From CAYXLI01 sp964464925 (GTDB lineage: Bacteria > Acidobacteriota > Terriglobia > Bryobacterales > Bryobacteraceae), in assembly GCA_964464925.1 (NCBI GenBank), contig CAYXLI010000006.1, positions 124,001 to 188,000 of the forward strand: a DNA stretch of 64,000 nucleotides, given 5' to 3'. This document shows positions 36,167-44,944 of this stretch, one piece after another; the stretch's first letter is position 1; every line of letters starts with the position of its first letter. The notes under the pieces were generated by a model, which worked only from the letters and a program-made list of their open reading frames with translations, did no database searches and had not been told where the DNA came from. The translations under genes were made by a program, and so were the position numbers.

Positions 36167-36462
36167 TGACCAACGATCAGTTTCACCGTATCAACAAGGT
36201 ACTTGGGGATCCAACCCGGTTCGAGATTCTGGAGCAGATGGCGGCATCCGACGAGCTGCCGTGCGCCAAACTCGCCGAACAGTTACCTGTTTCACAAGCG
36301 ACAATCTCGCATCATTTGAAGGAACTGGATGCTGCCGGTCTGATCGAGGCACGCCGCGAGGGCAAATTCGCCTACTTCCGCCTGAAGCGCAAGGTGTGGA
36401 ACGAATACCTGAAAGAAATCCGGCGCAGACTGCATCCTTCCAAAGGGTCTCGCATCAGTTAG
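36166..36462 (+). CDS. ArsR-family winged-helix regulator
   Basis: A 98-residue HTH protein: LGDPTRFEILEQM, then PCAKLAEQLPVSQATISHHLKELDAAGLI, the helix-turn-helix of the ArsR family, and a beta-wing (REGKFAYFRLKR). There is no obvious metal-binding CxC in the recognition helix, so it may sense something other than metals. It precedes an SDR gene in the same direction by 38 nt, the likely target (inference). Confidence 0.92.
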   Translation: MTNDQFHRINKVLGDPTRFEILEQMAASDELPCAKLAEQLPVSQATISHHLKELDAAGLIEARREGKFAYFRLKRKVWNEYLKEIRRRLHPSKGSRIS

Positions 36463-36500
36463 ACAGTTGTCGAAACGTCAAACTGAGGAGACAAACTGAG

Positions 36501-37247
36501 ATGGCTACGTTAAACGGAAAGGTCGCGGTCGTTACTGGCGCTTCCAAGGGCATCGGAGCGGCAATAGCGGAGAAGCTGGCGGCGGAAGGTGCCGCCGTTG
36601 TCGTGAACTATGCGAAGAGCGTCGAAGGTGCCAACGCGGTTGTGGCACGTATTCAGAAGGCCGGCGGAAGGGCAGTCGCGGTGAAAGCGGACGTCAGTAA
36701 GCTGGCGGAGATCAAGACTCTGTTCGAAGCAGCCCTCACGGCGTTCGGCAAAGTAGATGTGCTGGTGAACAACGCCGGTGTTTATGAGTTTGCTCCGATA
36801 GGCAACATCTATGAGGAGCACTATGACCGGCAGTTCGATTTGAATGTAAAGGGGCTGCTGTTCGCGACCCAGGAAGCCGTGAAGGTTTTTGGGGAGAACG
36901 GCGGCTCAGTGGTGAACATCAGTTCAGTCGTGTCTCCATCGCCGCTGGCGAACGCATCTGTCTACAGCGCCACGAAGGCTGCGGTCGATGCGGTCACGAA
37001 ATCGCTCGCAAAGGAACTGGGCCCGAAGAAGGTGCGCGTGAACTCGGTCTTGCCCGGAGCAACTGAGACGGAAGGCTTCGGAGCCAGTGCGATCGCTCCG
37101 CAGATTCGCGAGTGGGCCGTTAGCCAGACTCCGCTGGGTCGTCTTGGAAAGCCCGAAGACATCACCGGGCTCGTGGCGTTTCTTGCGTCGGATCAGTCAT
37201 CCTGGGTAACTGGAGAACTGATTCGTGCCAGCGGCGGTCAAAACTAA
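36501..37247 (+). CDS. SDR-family oxidoreductase (FabG-like)
   Basis: A 248-residue short-chain dehydrogenase. The cofactor motif is TGASKGIG at residues 12-19, NNAG is at about 88, and the catalytic set is SS of NISSVVSP, Y and K of YSATKAAVD. The start at 36501 is chosen because GAGGAG lies 10 nt upstream and the Rossmann fold then begins at residue 6. Substrate specificity is unclear; probably a 3-oxoacyl-ACP or sugar-alcohol reductase. Confidence 0.9.
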   Translation: MATLNGKVAVVTGASKGIGAAIAEKLAAEGAAVVVNYAKSVEGANAVVARIQKAGGRAVAVKADVSKLAEIKTLFEAALTAFGKVDVLVNNAGVYEFAPIGNIYEEHYDRQFDLNVKGLLFATQEAVKVFGENGGSVVNISSVVSPSPLANASVYSATKAAVDAVTKSLAKELGPKKVRVNSVLPGATETEGFGASAIAPQIREWAVSQTPLGRLGKPEDITGLVAFLASDQSSWVTGELIRASGGQN

Positions 37248-37563
37248 ACTCCTCAAGAACATGCGCTGGTCCTGCTCACACTGATGGGCGCCGGCTGAGC
37301 TATCGGGAACCGGCGTTCCCGGTGGCCAGCCGGCGCACTGGATCTGCCTGCCTCCGGTCGCGGCCTTTACTTTCGCGCGCAGAGTTCTGGCGCGCTTCAA
37401 GGCCGCGCATGTCCGCGCGCTGCACGACTCTGTAGCCGGCACGGCGAGCAAGACCGTATCGGTGTTGCTCCGCACGAGCAGGAAATTCTGAGCGCCGTGT
37501 CAAAATAGAGGTTTCTACACCAACACGCAGTGTCATTCTGCATCTAAGGACCAAGACAAAAAG
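37248..37563. other. Gap before eno, no gene recognised
   Basis: About 316 nt. A perfect hairpin CGGGAAC-cggc-GTTCCCG lies at 37304-37321 without a U-run, 57 nt after the SDR stop. A plus-strand stretch could code for a short peptide ending at a TGA near 37492, but I see no start with SD, and I do not call it. The eno RBS (AAGGA) is near 37548. Confidence 0.5.
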
Positions 37564-38847
37564 ATGGACATAGTCAGCATCATTGGAAGAGAGATTCTCG
37601 ACTCGCGCGGCAACCCGACGGTGGAAGCAGATGTTCTGCTGGCCGACGGCAGCATCGGCCGTGCGGCGGTTCCGTCCGGCGCCTCGACTGGCGAGCATGA
37701 AGCCGTGGAACTTCGCGACGGCGACAAGTCGCGCTACCTCGGTAAGGGTACGCGGAAGGCGGCAGGTTTCGTGAGCGACGAGATCGATCCGGCGCTGCAG
37801 GGCATGGATGCGTTCGACCAGGAATCGGTGGACCGCAAGATGCTCGAGCTGGATGGCACCCCGAACAAAGGACGCATCGGCGCAAACGCCATTCTCGCTG
37901 TATCGATGGCAACCGCGCGCGCCGCGGCAAACTCGCTCGGCAGCCCGCTGTATCGGTACCTCGGCGGCGTGCAGGCGAACCTCCTCCCTGTGCCGATGAT
38001 GAACATTCTCAACGGTGGCGCGCATGCGGACAATTCGGTCGATCCTCAGGAATTCATGATCGCTCCGTATGGTGCCGACAAGTTCAGCGAAGCGTTGCGC
38101 ATGGGCGCCGAGATCTTCCACACACTCAAGGGCGTGTTGAAGAAGCGCAACTACTCCACTGCCGTTGGTGACGAAGGCGGCTTTGCTCCGAATCTGAAGT
38201 CTAACGAAGAAGCGCTCGAAGTCGTGATGGAAGCGATCACGAAGGCCGGCTACAAACCCGGTGAGCAGGTAGGCATCGCACTCGACCCTGCTGCGAGCGA
38301 GTTCTACGACAAGGACAAGAAGAAATACGTCTTCAAGAAATCCGACAAGAGCGAGCGAACCTCCGCTCAAATGGTCGAGTTCTGGGCCGCGTGGGCGAAG
38401 CAGTATCCGATCATTTCGATTGAAGACGGAATGGCCGAAGACGACTGGGAAGGCTGGAAGGCTCTGACCGATGCGCTCGGCAAGAAGATCCAGTTGGTCG
38501 GCGATGACCTGTTCGTTACCAATACGGCCCGCCTTTCCATGGGCATCGAACGCGGCGTCGCGAATTCGATCCTCGTCAAGGTGAACCAGATCGGCACCCT
38601 GACCGAGACGCTGGAAGCGATGGACATGGCCGCTCGCGCAGGCTACACGGCAATGGTGTCGCACCGTTCCGGTGAGACCGAAGACGCGTTCATCGCGGAC
38701 CTGGCCGTGGCGACGCGCGCCGGACAGATCAAGACGGGCTCGGCAAGCCGCACGGATCGCATCGCGAAGTACAACCAGTTGCTCCGCATCGAAGAGGAAT
38801 TGGGCCCGAATGCCAAATACGCGGGCAAAAAGGCATTCAAGCAATAA
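37564..38847 (+). CDS. eno: Enolase
   Basis: Converts 2-phosphoglycerate to phosphoenolpyruvate in glycolysis. 427 residues. Family elements are intact: IIGREILDSRGNPT at the start, VPSGASTGEHEA, GDEGGFAPNL, the metal ligands in SIEDGMAEDD and LVGDDLFVTN, catalytic Lys in VKVNQIGT, and SHRSGETED. It is followed after 2 nt by gpmI, the preceding glycolytic step, so the two form an operon. Confidence 0.98.
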   Translation: MDIVSIIGREILDSRGNPTVEADVLLADGSIGRAAVPSGASTGEHEAVELRDGDKSRYLGKGTRKAAGFVSDEIDPALQGMDAFDQESVDRKMLELDGTPNKGRIGANAILAVSMATARAAANSLGSPLYRYLGGVQANLLPVPMMNILNGGAHADNSVDPQEFMIAPYGADKFSEALRMGAEIFHTLKGVLKKRNYSTAVGDEGGFAPNLKSNEEALEVVMEAITKAGYKPGEQVGIALDPAASEFYDKDKKKYVFKKSDKSERTSAQMVEFWAAWAKQYPIISIEDGMAEDDWEGWKALTDALGKKIQLVGDDLFVTNTARLSMGIERGVANSILVKVNQIGTLTETLEAMDMAARAGYTAMVSHRSGETEDAFIADLAVATRAGQIKTGSASRTDRIAKYNQLLRIEEELGPNAKYAGKKAFKQ

Positions 38848-38849
38848 CA

Positions 38850-40385
38850 ATGGCACGACCAAGACCACTACTTTTGACCATTCTGGACGGGTGGGGCTTC
38901 TCCCCCGTCCAGGAAGGAAACGCGATTATGGCTGCGCGGAAACCAACCTATGACAGCCTGATCCGCGATTACCCGAATACGCTCGTGCACACCTCCGGAC
39001 CCTACGTCGGCCTGCCGGACGGACAGATGGGCAACAGCGAAGTTGGCCACCTGAACATCGGCGCGGGGCGCGTCATCTACATGGACGTGACGCGTCTGGA
39101 TCTCATGATCCAGAATGGTGAGTTCTTCCGGAATCCGGAATTGCTGGCTGCCATGAAGGCGGGCGCGGGAAGCCATCTGCACCTGATGGGATTGCTCAGC
39201 GACGGCGGCGTTCACTCCATGAACACGCACCTGTACGCGTTGCTGAAAATGGCCAAGCAGGAAGGTGTGCGTGAGGTGTTCGTACACGCATTCATGGATG
39301 GACGCGATACTCCTCCGGAGAGCGGCGCGGGCTTCGTGCAGCAACTCCTGCAGAAGATGCAGGAGATCGGCATCGGCAAGATCGCTTCAATCTCCGGCCG
39401 TTACTACGCGATGGATCGCGACAAGCGATGGGAGCGTGTCGAGCGTGCTTTCGGCGCGATCGTGCTCGGCAACGGCGAGAAGGCGACCGATCCAGTTGCG
39501 GCCGTAAAGGCCTCCTACGGGAAGGGTGTGACCGACGAGTTCATCGAGCCCATCACGATTGTGGATGAGCGGAATGAACCGGTCGGCCTCCTGCGCGACG
39601 GAGATGCAGTGGTGTTTTACAACTATCGTGCCGATCGCGCGAAGGAAATGACGCTTGCGCTGACGGACAAATCATTGGAGCGTCCCTCTCGCTCGCTCGT
39701 TCCCAAGAACCTGCACTACACGATGATGACGCAGTACGACAAGACCTATCCCCTGCCCTACGTCTTGCCGCCTGAGCATCCGAACAACATCCTTGCCAAC
39801 GTGATGGCAGCCGAGGGCTGGAAGAACCTCCGTGTAGCCGAGACGGAGAAGTATGCTCACGTAACTTACTTCTTCAACGGCGGCAACGAAAAGCCCTATC
39901 CAGGAGAAGAGCGCGAGATGGTGGCGTCGCCGAAGGTGGCGACCTATGACTTAAAGCCGGAGATGAGTGCGGCCGGAATCACCGACGTGGTGACGAACGC
40001 AATCAACCAAGGCGACTTCGACGTGATTGTGATGAACTTCGCGAACGCCGATATGGTCGGGCATTCCGGCAAGATGGAGCCGACCGTTCGTGCGGTCGAA
40101 ACGGTGGACGCGTGTCTCGGTCGGATCTATCAGGCGATTCGTCAGAAGGGCGGAGCCTGGCTGATCACTGCCGACCACGGGAATGCCGAGCAGATGATCG
40201 ACCGGAACACACACGGCCCTCACACGTACCACACTACGAATCCGGTACCGTTCATTTACGTGTCGGACAAGAGCGAGAAGCTCCGCCTGAATGGCGCGCT
40301 GCAGGACATCTCGCCGACAATCCTTGGCGTGCTCGGCTTGGAGCAGCCGAAGGAGATGAAAGGCACCGATCTGCGAATCAAGTAG
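38850..40385 (+). CDS. gpmI: 2,3-bisphosphoglycerate-independent phosphoglycerate mutase
   Basis: Manganese-dependent mutase interconverting 3- and 2-phosphoglycerate. 511 residues. The nucleophile is Ser63 in MGNSEVGHLNIGAGR; LTILDGWG at the start and ITADHGNAEQM near the C-terminus supply metal ligands. HAFMDGRDTPP is conserved. It ends the glycolytic pair and is followed by a strong terminator. Confidence 0.98.
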   Translation: MARPRPLLLTILDGWGFSPVQEGNAIMAARKPTYDSLIRDYPNTLVHTSGPYVGLPDGQMGNSEVGHLNIGAGRVIYMDVTRLDLMIQNGEFFRNPELLAAMKAGAGSHLHLMGLLSDGGVHSMNTHLYALLKMAKQEGVREVFVHAFMDGRDTPPESGAGFVQQLLQKMQEIGIGKIASISGRYYAMDRDKRWERVERAFGAIVLGNGEKATDPVAAVKASYGKGVTDEFIEPITIVDERNEPVGLLRDGDAVVFYNYRADRAKEMTLALTDKSLERPSRSLVPKNLHYTMMTQYDKTYPLPYVLPPEHPNNILANVMAAEGWKNLRVAETEKYAHVTYFFNGGNEKPYPGEEREMVASPKVATYDLKPEMSAAGITDVVTNAINQGDFDVIVMNFANADMVGHSGKMEPTVRAVETVDACLGRIYQAIRQKGGAWLITADHGNAEQMIDRNTHGPHTYHTTNPVPFIYVSDKSEKLRLNGALQDISPTILGVLGLEQPKEMKGTDLRIK

Positions 40386-40405
40386 ATCGCCCCAGTCTCA
40401 GACCG

Positions 40406-40440
40406 GAAAAGGCGCAGCTTCGGCCGCGCCTTTTCTATTT
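40406..40440 (+). terminator. Intrinsic terminator of eno-gpmI
   Basis: GAAAAGGCGC and GCGCCTTTTC form a 10-bp stem that can extend through an A-C mismatch to a UUCG tetraloop; the following bases are TTTTC TATTT. It lies 20 nt after the gpmI stop. Confidence 0.85.
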
Positions 40441-40524
40441 ACGGTGGCAGGCACCGCACGATAAATCCGCCCCGGCATCCCGTTCCGCCCCTACTTCGTA
40501 CTCCGTACTTCGGGGACGGTACTT

Positions 40525-40651
40525 CTACTTTGGGGACAGCGACCTCAATTCCTCAGTTTTGCCCTACTTCGGACACAGCGACCTCAATTCCTCAGTTTTG
40601 CCCTACTTCGGTGCCCTACTTCGGGGACAGCGACCTCAATTCCTCAGTTTT
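40525..40651. repeat. Tandem ~39-nt repeats (REP-like), three copies
   Basis: The unit reads CTACTT-cgGGGACAGCG-ACCTCAATTCCTCAGTTTT-gcc. Copies begin at 40525, 40564 and 40616; the first two are spaced by exactly 39 nt, the third is offset by a 13-nt partial duplication. An inverted copy sits at 40814-40842. The GGGGACAGCGACCTCAATT core resembles ends of REP elements mobilised by RAYT transposases in other bacteria (from memory); no transposase is present here. Confidence 0.7.
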
Positions 40652-40740
40652 CTCCTTACGCCAGTACTTTCGTGCTTTGCAAGATCAGCCCAGACCCAGC
40701 ACTTATCCCGCAATTGCCCTTGTATTGCACGCCGCAGTCA

Positions 40741-40781
40741 GCTAGATTCCACCCGCGCGGCAGTCGGACCGGGAATCTAGC
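40741..40781. repeat. 10-bp inverted repeat between repeat copies
   Basis: GCTAGATTCC (40741-40750) and GGAATCTAGC (40772-40781) are perfect complements around a GC-rich 21-nt loop containing CCGCGCGG. It could fold as a cruciform or RNA hairpin and sits between the direct and the inverted repeat copies. Confidence 0.6.
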
Positions 40782-40813
40782 AGCCCTGGGGTATTAAAGA
40801 GAAGAGAAATCTT

Positions 40814-40842
40814 AGGAATTGAGGTCGCTGTCCCCGAAGTAG
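40814..40842. repeat. Inverted copy of the REP-like repeat
   Basis: AGGAATTGAGGTCGCTGTCC-CCGAAGTAG is the reverse complement of the core of the copies at 40525-40651, including the GGGGACAG motif. With the direct copies it encloses about 160 nt and the 10-bp inverted repeat, an arrangement like a small non-autonomous element. Confidence 0.7.
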
Positions 40843-41000
40843 GAGAAAACCGGGGTATCTTGTTCAAAACGATGCTCCACAAGCACCGGCTAACTCGCCG
40901 TCAGAATCACGGATGCCCGGCTCGACTCGCGCGTTTGATCTCTTTGGGTGTTCACTTACGCCCATCCAGATGCGGTCGAACTCCGCAGTGATTTTAGATT

Positions 41001-41480
41001 TCAGCGGCGTCGAGAACGAGTGCCGCGCGCCGGCGTGGCATCAGTAGCAGGTTCGTAGCCGATCGAACGGATCATCTCGCGGTGCATCACCTGCCCGTTC
41101 CGGAGCATGTTCAGGGTGAGCAGCACGTCCGCCGAGTGGCGGATATACTCGAGCGTTCCAGCTCGCAGAACGGAAGCATCTACCGGATAGCTCGCCACAT
41201 TGGTGCCGTCCACTACATCGAGCCGGCCGCTCTCAGCACCTTCAATGAGAGGAGAATTCCGATTCCAATTCACTCGCATGCGTCCCTTCGAATCGGAAGC
41301 AGAGAAGGCAAGATCTTCATTAGGTCTCGCCGGCTCCCAAAGTGGCCTGCCGTAAAACACCGCTGCCGCCAGCACAATAACAGCCGCTGAGGCAACCCAC
41401 AGAAACGATCCGGAATCAACATCGCCTCGAACTGGTTCAGCGGCTTGTGAGTGCAACCCTAATGTTCCTAAAGAACTCAT
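41001..41480 (-). CDS. Single-pass membrane protein, unknown
   Basis: A 159-residue protein with one membrane helix at about residues 26-44 (FLWVASAAVIVLAAAVFYG). The C-terminal 110 residues are predicted outside and rich in beta strand (MRVNWNRNSPLIEGAESGRLDVVDG...YIRHSADVLLTLNML). No family recognised. It is divergent from the NfeD-like gene. Confidence 0.72.
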   Translation of the reverse strand: MSSLGTLGLHSQAAEPVRGDVDSGSFLWVASAAVIVLAAAVFYGRPLWEPARPNEDLAFSASDSKGRMRVNWNRNSPLIEGAESGRLDVVDGTNVASYPVDASVLRAGTLEYIRHSADVLLTLNMLRNGQVMHREMIRSIGYEPATDATPARGTRSRRR

Positions 41481-41536
41481 CGACTTTGTAGGACGCCGGG
41501 GAGGTGAAAATTGATCGGGTGTTATCCTTAGGTTGA

Positions 41537-41863
41537 TTGGCCCTAAAAGAAACTGTATTAAGGTTACTATCGGATCCTAACACCGCGATCAGCACGGCCG
41601 TGCTAGGTATGTTTCTCATCTATTGGGAGTTGCTGCGCCCTGGCTCAGTCCTGCCCGGAGCGACGGGTGCTGTGCTCCTGCTCCTGGGTGTCCACCAGGT
41701 AACCGTAACATTCGCCACCAGACAGCCGGATCTGTGGGTGACAGTTGCCCTCCTGCTGCTGTGGGGAGGAGTCACCTCATTGTTGCTGGCGGTTGGCAGG
41801 CGAGCACGACGCAACAAATCAGTAGAACACCTCAGTGAGAGTTTGCGAAACTGGCCGATATAG
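41537..41863 (+). CDS. NfeD-like integral membrane protein (short)
   Basis: A 108-residue protein with three hydrophobic segments. LIYWELLRPGSVLPGATGAVLLLLG is split here at the typical NfeD turn: after IYWELLRPG comes SVLPGATGAV. This is the membrane part of NfeD proteins, which pair with stomatin-like proteins; the soluble OB domain is missing. The start is TTG with AGG 4 nt upstream, so the exact N-terminus is uncertain. Confidence 0.65.
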   Translation: MALKETVLRLLSDPNTAISTAVLGMFLIYWELLRPGSVLPGATGAVLLLLGVHQVTVTFATRQPDLWVTVALLLLWGGVTSLLLAVGRRARRNKSVEHLSESLRNWPI

Positions 41864-41896
41864 CGAAAAGAGTTCTTCTCGACAAAGGTCCCAACG

Positions 41897-42574
41897 GTGA
41901 GCAATACTACAGCGGAAAAAACAATGAACATGCCGACCAACGAAGACGGCGAATTTGAACTGGTGCTCGGCAACAAGCAGTTGCTGAGCGTATTCTTCAT
42001 CTTCATAGTCCTGCTGGGAGTCTTCTTCACCATGGGATACCTGGTGGGGCGAAACTCCGGCCCCGTGGATGTTGCTGCCCGCAAGGCGGGAGCGGAACCT
42101 GGCGTCAAGACGGAAGCTCCGAGCGCAATGGCTTCGAAATCCGTACCGAAGCCGCTGGAAGTTGCACCCGCCAAGGAAGAACCTTTGCCTCAAGCTCCTG
42201 CAGCACAGGCCGAAACCTCTCAGCCAATACCAACGCCAGCGCCGGCTCCTGTGGTCGCGAAGAAAGAAGCAGCGGTGGAAAAGCCGAAGCCGCTTGAGAT
42301 CTCGCCTGTCACCAGTTCAAAGGCCGCACCCGCCGGTATACACGAACCGGCGCCAGGCATGTACGTCCAGGTCCTCGCTCTGGAGAAAGCTCCCGCCGAA
42401 GTGCTCGCAGATGTATTGGCCAAGAAGGGGTTTCATTCCCTAGTGGCTCCCGGTCCGAATGAGAGAATATTCCGTGTGCTGGTAGGTCCTGCAAAGGATC
42501 AGGCCGATGCGGCACGCCTGAAGGGTGACCTGGAGAAGGCCGGTTTCAAAGAAGCTTTCCCGAAACGTTATTGA
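41897..42574 (+). CDS. SPOR-domain membrane protein
   Basis: A 225-residue inner-membrane protein: short cytosolic tail, one membrane helix at about residues 31-51 (LLSVFFIFIVLLGVFFTMGYL), a Pro/Ala/Lys-rich periplasmic linker, and a SPOR domain at about 150-225 (GMYVQVLALEKAPAEVLADV...RIFRVLVGP...LEKAGFKEAF). SPOR domains bind denuded glycan strands at the division septum. The start GTG is preceded by AAGG; an ATG ten codons later is also possible. Its TGA overlaps the lipA ATG. Confidence 0.9.
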   Translation: MSNTTAEKTMNMPTNEDGEFELVLGNKQLLSVFFIFIVLLGVFFTMGYLVGRNSGPVDVAARKAGAEPGVKTEAPSAMASKSVPKPLEVAPAKEEPLPQAPAAQAETSQPIPTPAPAPVVAKKEAAVEKPKPLEISPVTSSKAAPAGIHEPAPGMYVQVLALEKAPAEVLADVLAKKGFHSLVAPGPNERIFRVLVGPAKDQADAARLKGDLEKAGFKEAFPKRY

Positions 42575-43527
42575 TGGACACGCTGGTTCAGATCGAGGGT
42601 AGCGCGCAGCCGCGCTTGCCCGAATGGCTTCGAAAAGGACACACGCATTTCGAATCGGTCACGCTGTTGAAGCGGGATCTGCGCAAGCTGAAGTTGCACA
42701 CCGTGTGCGAGTCGGCCCGCTGTCCCAACATCCATGAGTGCTTCCACCGCGGCGCCGCCACTTTCATGATCCTCGGTAACCTTTGCACCCGGGGCTGCGG
42801 ATTCTGTTCGGTCCCGAAAGGATCGGCCGCGAAAAGGGAGTTCTCCCTCGACCCTGAAGAGCCGCTCCATGTGGCCGAGATGGCGTCCGCTATGCGGTTG
42901 CGATACGTGGTGATCACGAGCGTGAATCGCGACGACTTGGATGACGGCGGATCTCATCACTTCGCGCAAACTGTTCGAGAGGTTCGGAAGGCTATTCCAG
43001 ACGCGCGCGTGGAGGTCCTCACCCCCGATTTCTGCGGTGATTTGCTCGCAGTCGAGCGAGTCCTTGACGCCGCCCCGCACGTGTTCAATCACAATATGGA
43101 GACCATCCCGCGCCTCTACCGCCGTGTAAGGCCGCAGGCGAATTACCAGCAATCCCTCGATGTGCTGCGGTTCGCAAGGAAAGTGCGTCCGGATGTGCTG
43201 ACGAAGTCCGGACTGATGGTTGGCCTCGGAGAGCGCACTCAGGAAGTCGAGGCGCTGCTCCGCGATCTTCATGCGCACGGCGTGGATGTGGCTACCATAG
43301 GGCAGTACCTGCAGCCGTCACGACGGAATCTCCCTGTCTCCGAATACGTCACGCCGGCGCAGTTCGACGCATATCGCGACTACGGGCTTTCCATCGGTAT
43401 GAAGATGGTCTTCAGCGGTCCGTTTGTGCGTAGCTCCTACATGGCGGACCTGGTGAACGATGCTGCTCAACCTACTGCTGGCCGTGCTGACGGGCGTGTT
43501 GTTGTTCCTGGTTCAGCCGCGGTTTAG
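42574..43527 (+). CDS. lipA: Lipoyl synthase
   Basis: Radical-SAM enzyme that inserts two sulfurs into octanoyl groups on lipoyl domains. 317 residues. The auxiliary cluster Cys are C45, C50 and C56 (CESARCPNIHEC), the SAM cluster is C71, C75 and C78 (CTRGCGFC). The chosen ATG at 42574 overlaps the previous stop as TGATG. The C-terminus is extended past the usual GPFVRSSYMAD by about 28 residues and overlaps the start of lnt by 68 nt. Confidence 0.96.
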   Translation: MDTLVQIEGSAQPRLPEWLRKGHTHFESVTLLKRDLRKLKLHTVCESARCPNIHECFHRGAATFMILGNLCTRGCGFCSVPKGSAAKREFSLDPEEPLHVAEMASAMRLRYVVITSVNRDDLDDGGSHHFAQTVREVRKAIPDARVEVLTPDFCGDLLAVERVLDAAPHVFNHNMETIPRLYRRVRPQANYQQSLDVLRFARKVRPDVLTKSGLMVGLGERTQEVEALLRDLHAHGVDVATIGQYLQPSRRNLPVSEYVTPAQFDAYRDYGLSIGMKMVFSGPFVRSSYMADLVNDAAQPTAGRADGRVVVPGSAAV

Positions 43528-44944
43528 CCTCACTCTTCTAGCTCCTTTCGTACTAACTCCCCTGCTGATCGCGCTCTCACGCGAGTGGCGGCCGAAGTAC
43601 CGGGCTTTGCTCGGCGCACTCGTGGGCGTAGTGCATTACGCCGGCATGTGCCATTGGATCCAGTTCGTCATTCAATTTCATGGCGGCGTGCCCTGGGCGG
43701 CAAGCTGGCTGGTCTTCGCTCTGTTTTGCATCGGGTGTTCCGTCAATACCGCAGCCTTTGCAATGCTCGCTGGCACCGTCATTCACAAGCCCTACGCCAT
43801 GCCCGCCATTGCGTTCTTGTGGGTCGGTCTGGAACGGATTCCCTTCGCCTACGGATTCATGTGGCTGAAGCTCGGCAATGCAGCGGCAGACATGGGCCTA
43901 CCCCTACGCCTGGCTCGCTTCACGGGCGTTTATGGGATATCGTTCGTGTTTGCCCTGCTGGCTGCCGGCTTGGTCACTGTGCTGCTGAAGCGGCCGCGCA
44001 AACAACTGCTTTGGCTCTTGCCGCTCGCAATTTTGTTTATCTTGCCGGCAGTACCCGGCGGCGGACCGGGTTCTCAAAAGGCCGTTGTAGTGCAACCTGA
44101 CTTCGACGAAGAAAAGCGCTGGACCACTCCCGAAGTACCCGTGATGGAGCAGCGGCTGGAGAGCCTTTCCCTTCGTGAAGCGCAGGCCGCCCCCGGCGAA
44201 GCCGTCAGCCTCATCATCTGGCCCGAAGCGCCTGCTCCCCTTTATTGGTACATGGATTCGAATCTGCGCGACCGTGTAGCCGAACTCGCGCGCCTGACTC
44301 ACACCCAGGTGCTCATCGGCACCGTGACTCACGAGATCAGCGGCGATCCTCTGAATTCCGCTGTCATGGTCTCCCCCCAAGGACAGTTGGTGGGCCGCTA
44401 TGACAAGCTCTTCCTTGTTCCTTTTGGCGAATACGTGCCGCCCCCTTTCAGCACCATCGCAGGCAAAGTCTCCAACGAGATCGGTGACTTCGTACCCGGG
44501 AAGGACCTGAAAGTACTTGGCGGCAACGTGGGAGCCTTTATCTGTTACGAATCGGCGTTCCCTCAACTAGTCCGTGAGTTTGCAGCCCGTGGCGCCACCG
44601 TATTCGCAAATCTCAGCAATGACGGCTATTTCGGCCGGTCCGCAGCGCGCGAGCAGCATTTGCTTCTCGTCCGCATGCGTGCGGTTGAAAATCAGCGCTG
44701 GATTCTGCGCGGCACAAACAATGGCGTCACCGCCTCCATCGATCCGGCTGGCCAGGTCCGGCAGGTGCTGCCTCCATTCGTCGAGACAACCGGCCGCCTC
44801 GGCTTCGAACGGATTACCGAAACTACGTTCTACACGCGCTCCGGAGACTGGTTCGCATGGTGCGCGCTTTTGCTGGGAATCGGCCTGTCGGTCTACTCTC
44901 AGGTACCCGCCTACAACCCTCCGCCGAAGCCCTCTACGCGCTAG
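43460..44944 (+). CDS. lnt: Apolipoprotein N-acyltransferase
   Basis: Transfers the third acyl chain to lipoprotein N-termini in the inner membrane. 494 residues: about six N-terminal membrane helices (residues 1-205), then a periplasmic nitrilase-like domain (about 215-460), and a last helix. The catalytic triad is visible: Glu in IIWPEAPAP, Lys in YDKLFLVPFGEY, Cys in FICYESAFP. It begins inside lipA in another frame and ends in a stop shared with the convergent NTF2-like gene. This window encodes several lipoproteins that would be substrates. Confidence 0.95.
   Translation: MLLNLLLAVLTGVLLFLVQPRFSLTLLAPFVLTPLLIALSREWRPKYRALLGALVGVVHYAGMCHWIQFVIQFHGGVPWAASWLVFALFCIGCSVNTAAFAMLAGTVIHKPYAMPAIAFLWVGLERIPFAYGFMWLKLGNAAADMGLPLRLARFTGVYGISFVFALLAAGLVTVLLKRPRKQLLWLLPLAILFILPAVPGGGPGSQKAVVVQPDFDEEKRWTTPEVPVMEQRLESLSLREAQAAPGEAVSLIIWPEAPAPLYWYMDSNLRDRVAELARLTHTQVLIGTVTHEISGDPLNSAVMVSPQGQLVGRYDKLFLVPFGEYVPPPFSTIAGKVSNEIGDFVPGKDLKVLGGNVGAFICYESAFPQLVREFAARGATVFANLSNDGYFGRSAAREQHLLLVRMRAVENQRWILRGTNNGVTASIDPAGQVRQVLPPFVETTGRLGFERITETTFYTRSGDWFAWCALLLGIGLSVYSQVPAYNPPPKPSTR

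Larger units (their letters stand above)
40441..41000. other. Gene-poor stretch with repeats
   Basis: About 560 nt without a credible gene. It holds three direct copies and one inverted copy of a roughly 38-nt repeat and a 10-bp inverted repeat, described separately. The remaining bases show no promoter or RNA that I can support. Confidence 0.6.

Noticed and set aside
37300..38868. Long minus-strand open frame (about 520 codons) opposite eno
   Set aside because: It mirrors the codon pattern of eno, which is certain. Long antisense frames are common in GC-rich genes.
40112..40780. 222-codon plus-strand frame running from the end of gpmI across the repeats
   Set aside because: It starts inside gpmI in a wrong frame and its second half only translates the repeats (SDLNSSVLPYFG...).
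40525..40842. CRISPR array
   Set aside because: Copies are almost directly adjacent with no unique spacers, one copy is inverted, and no cas genes are near.
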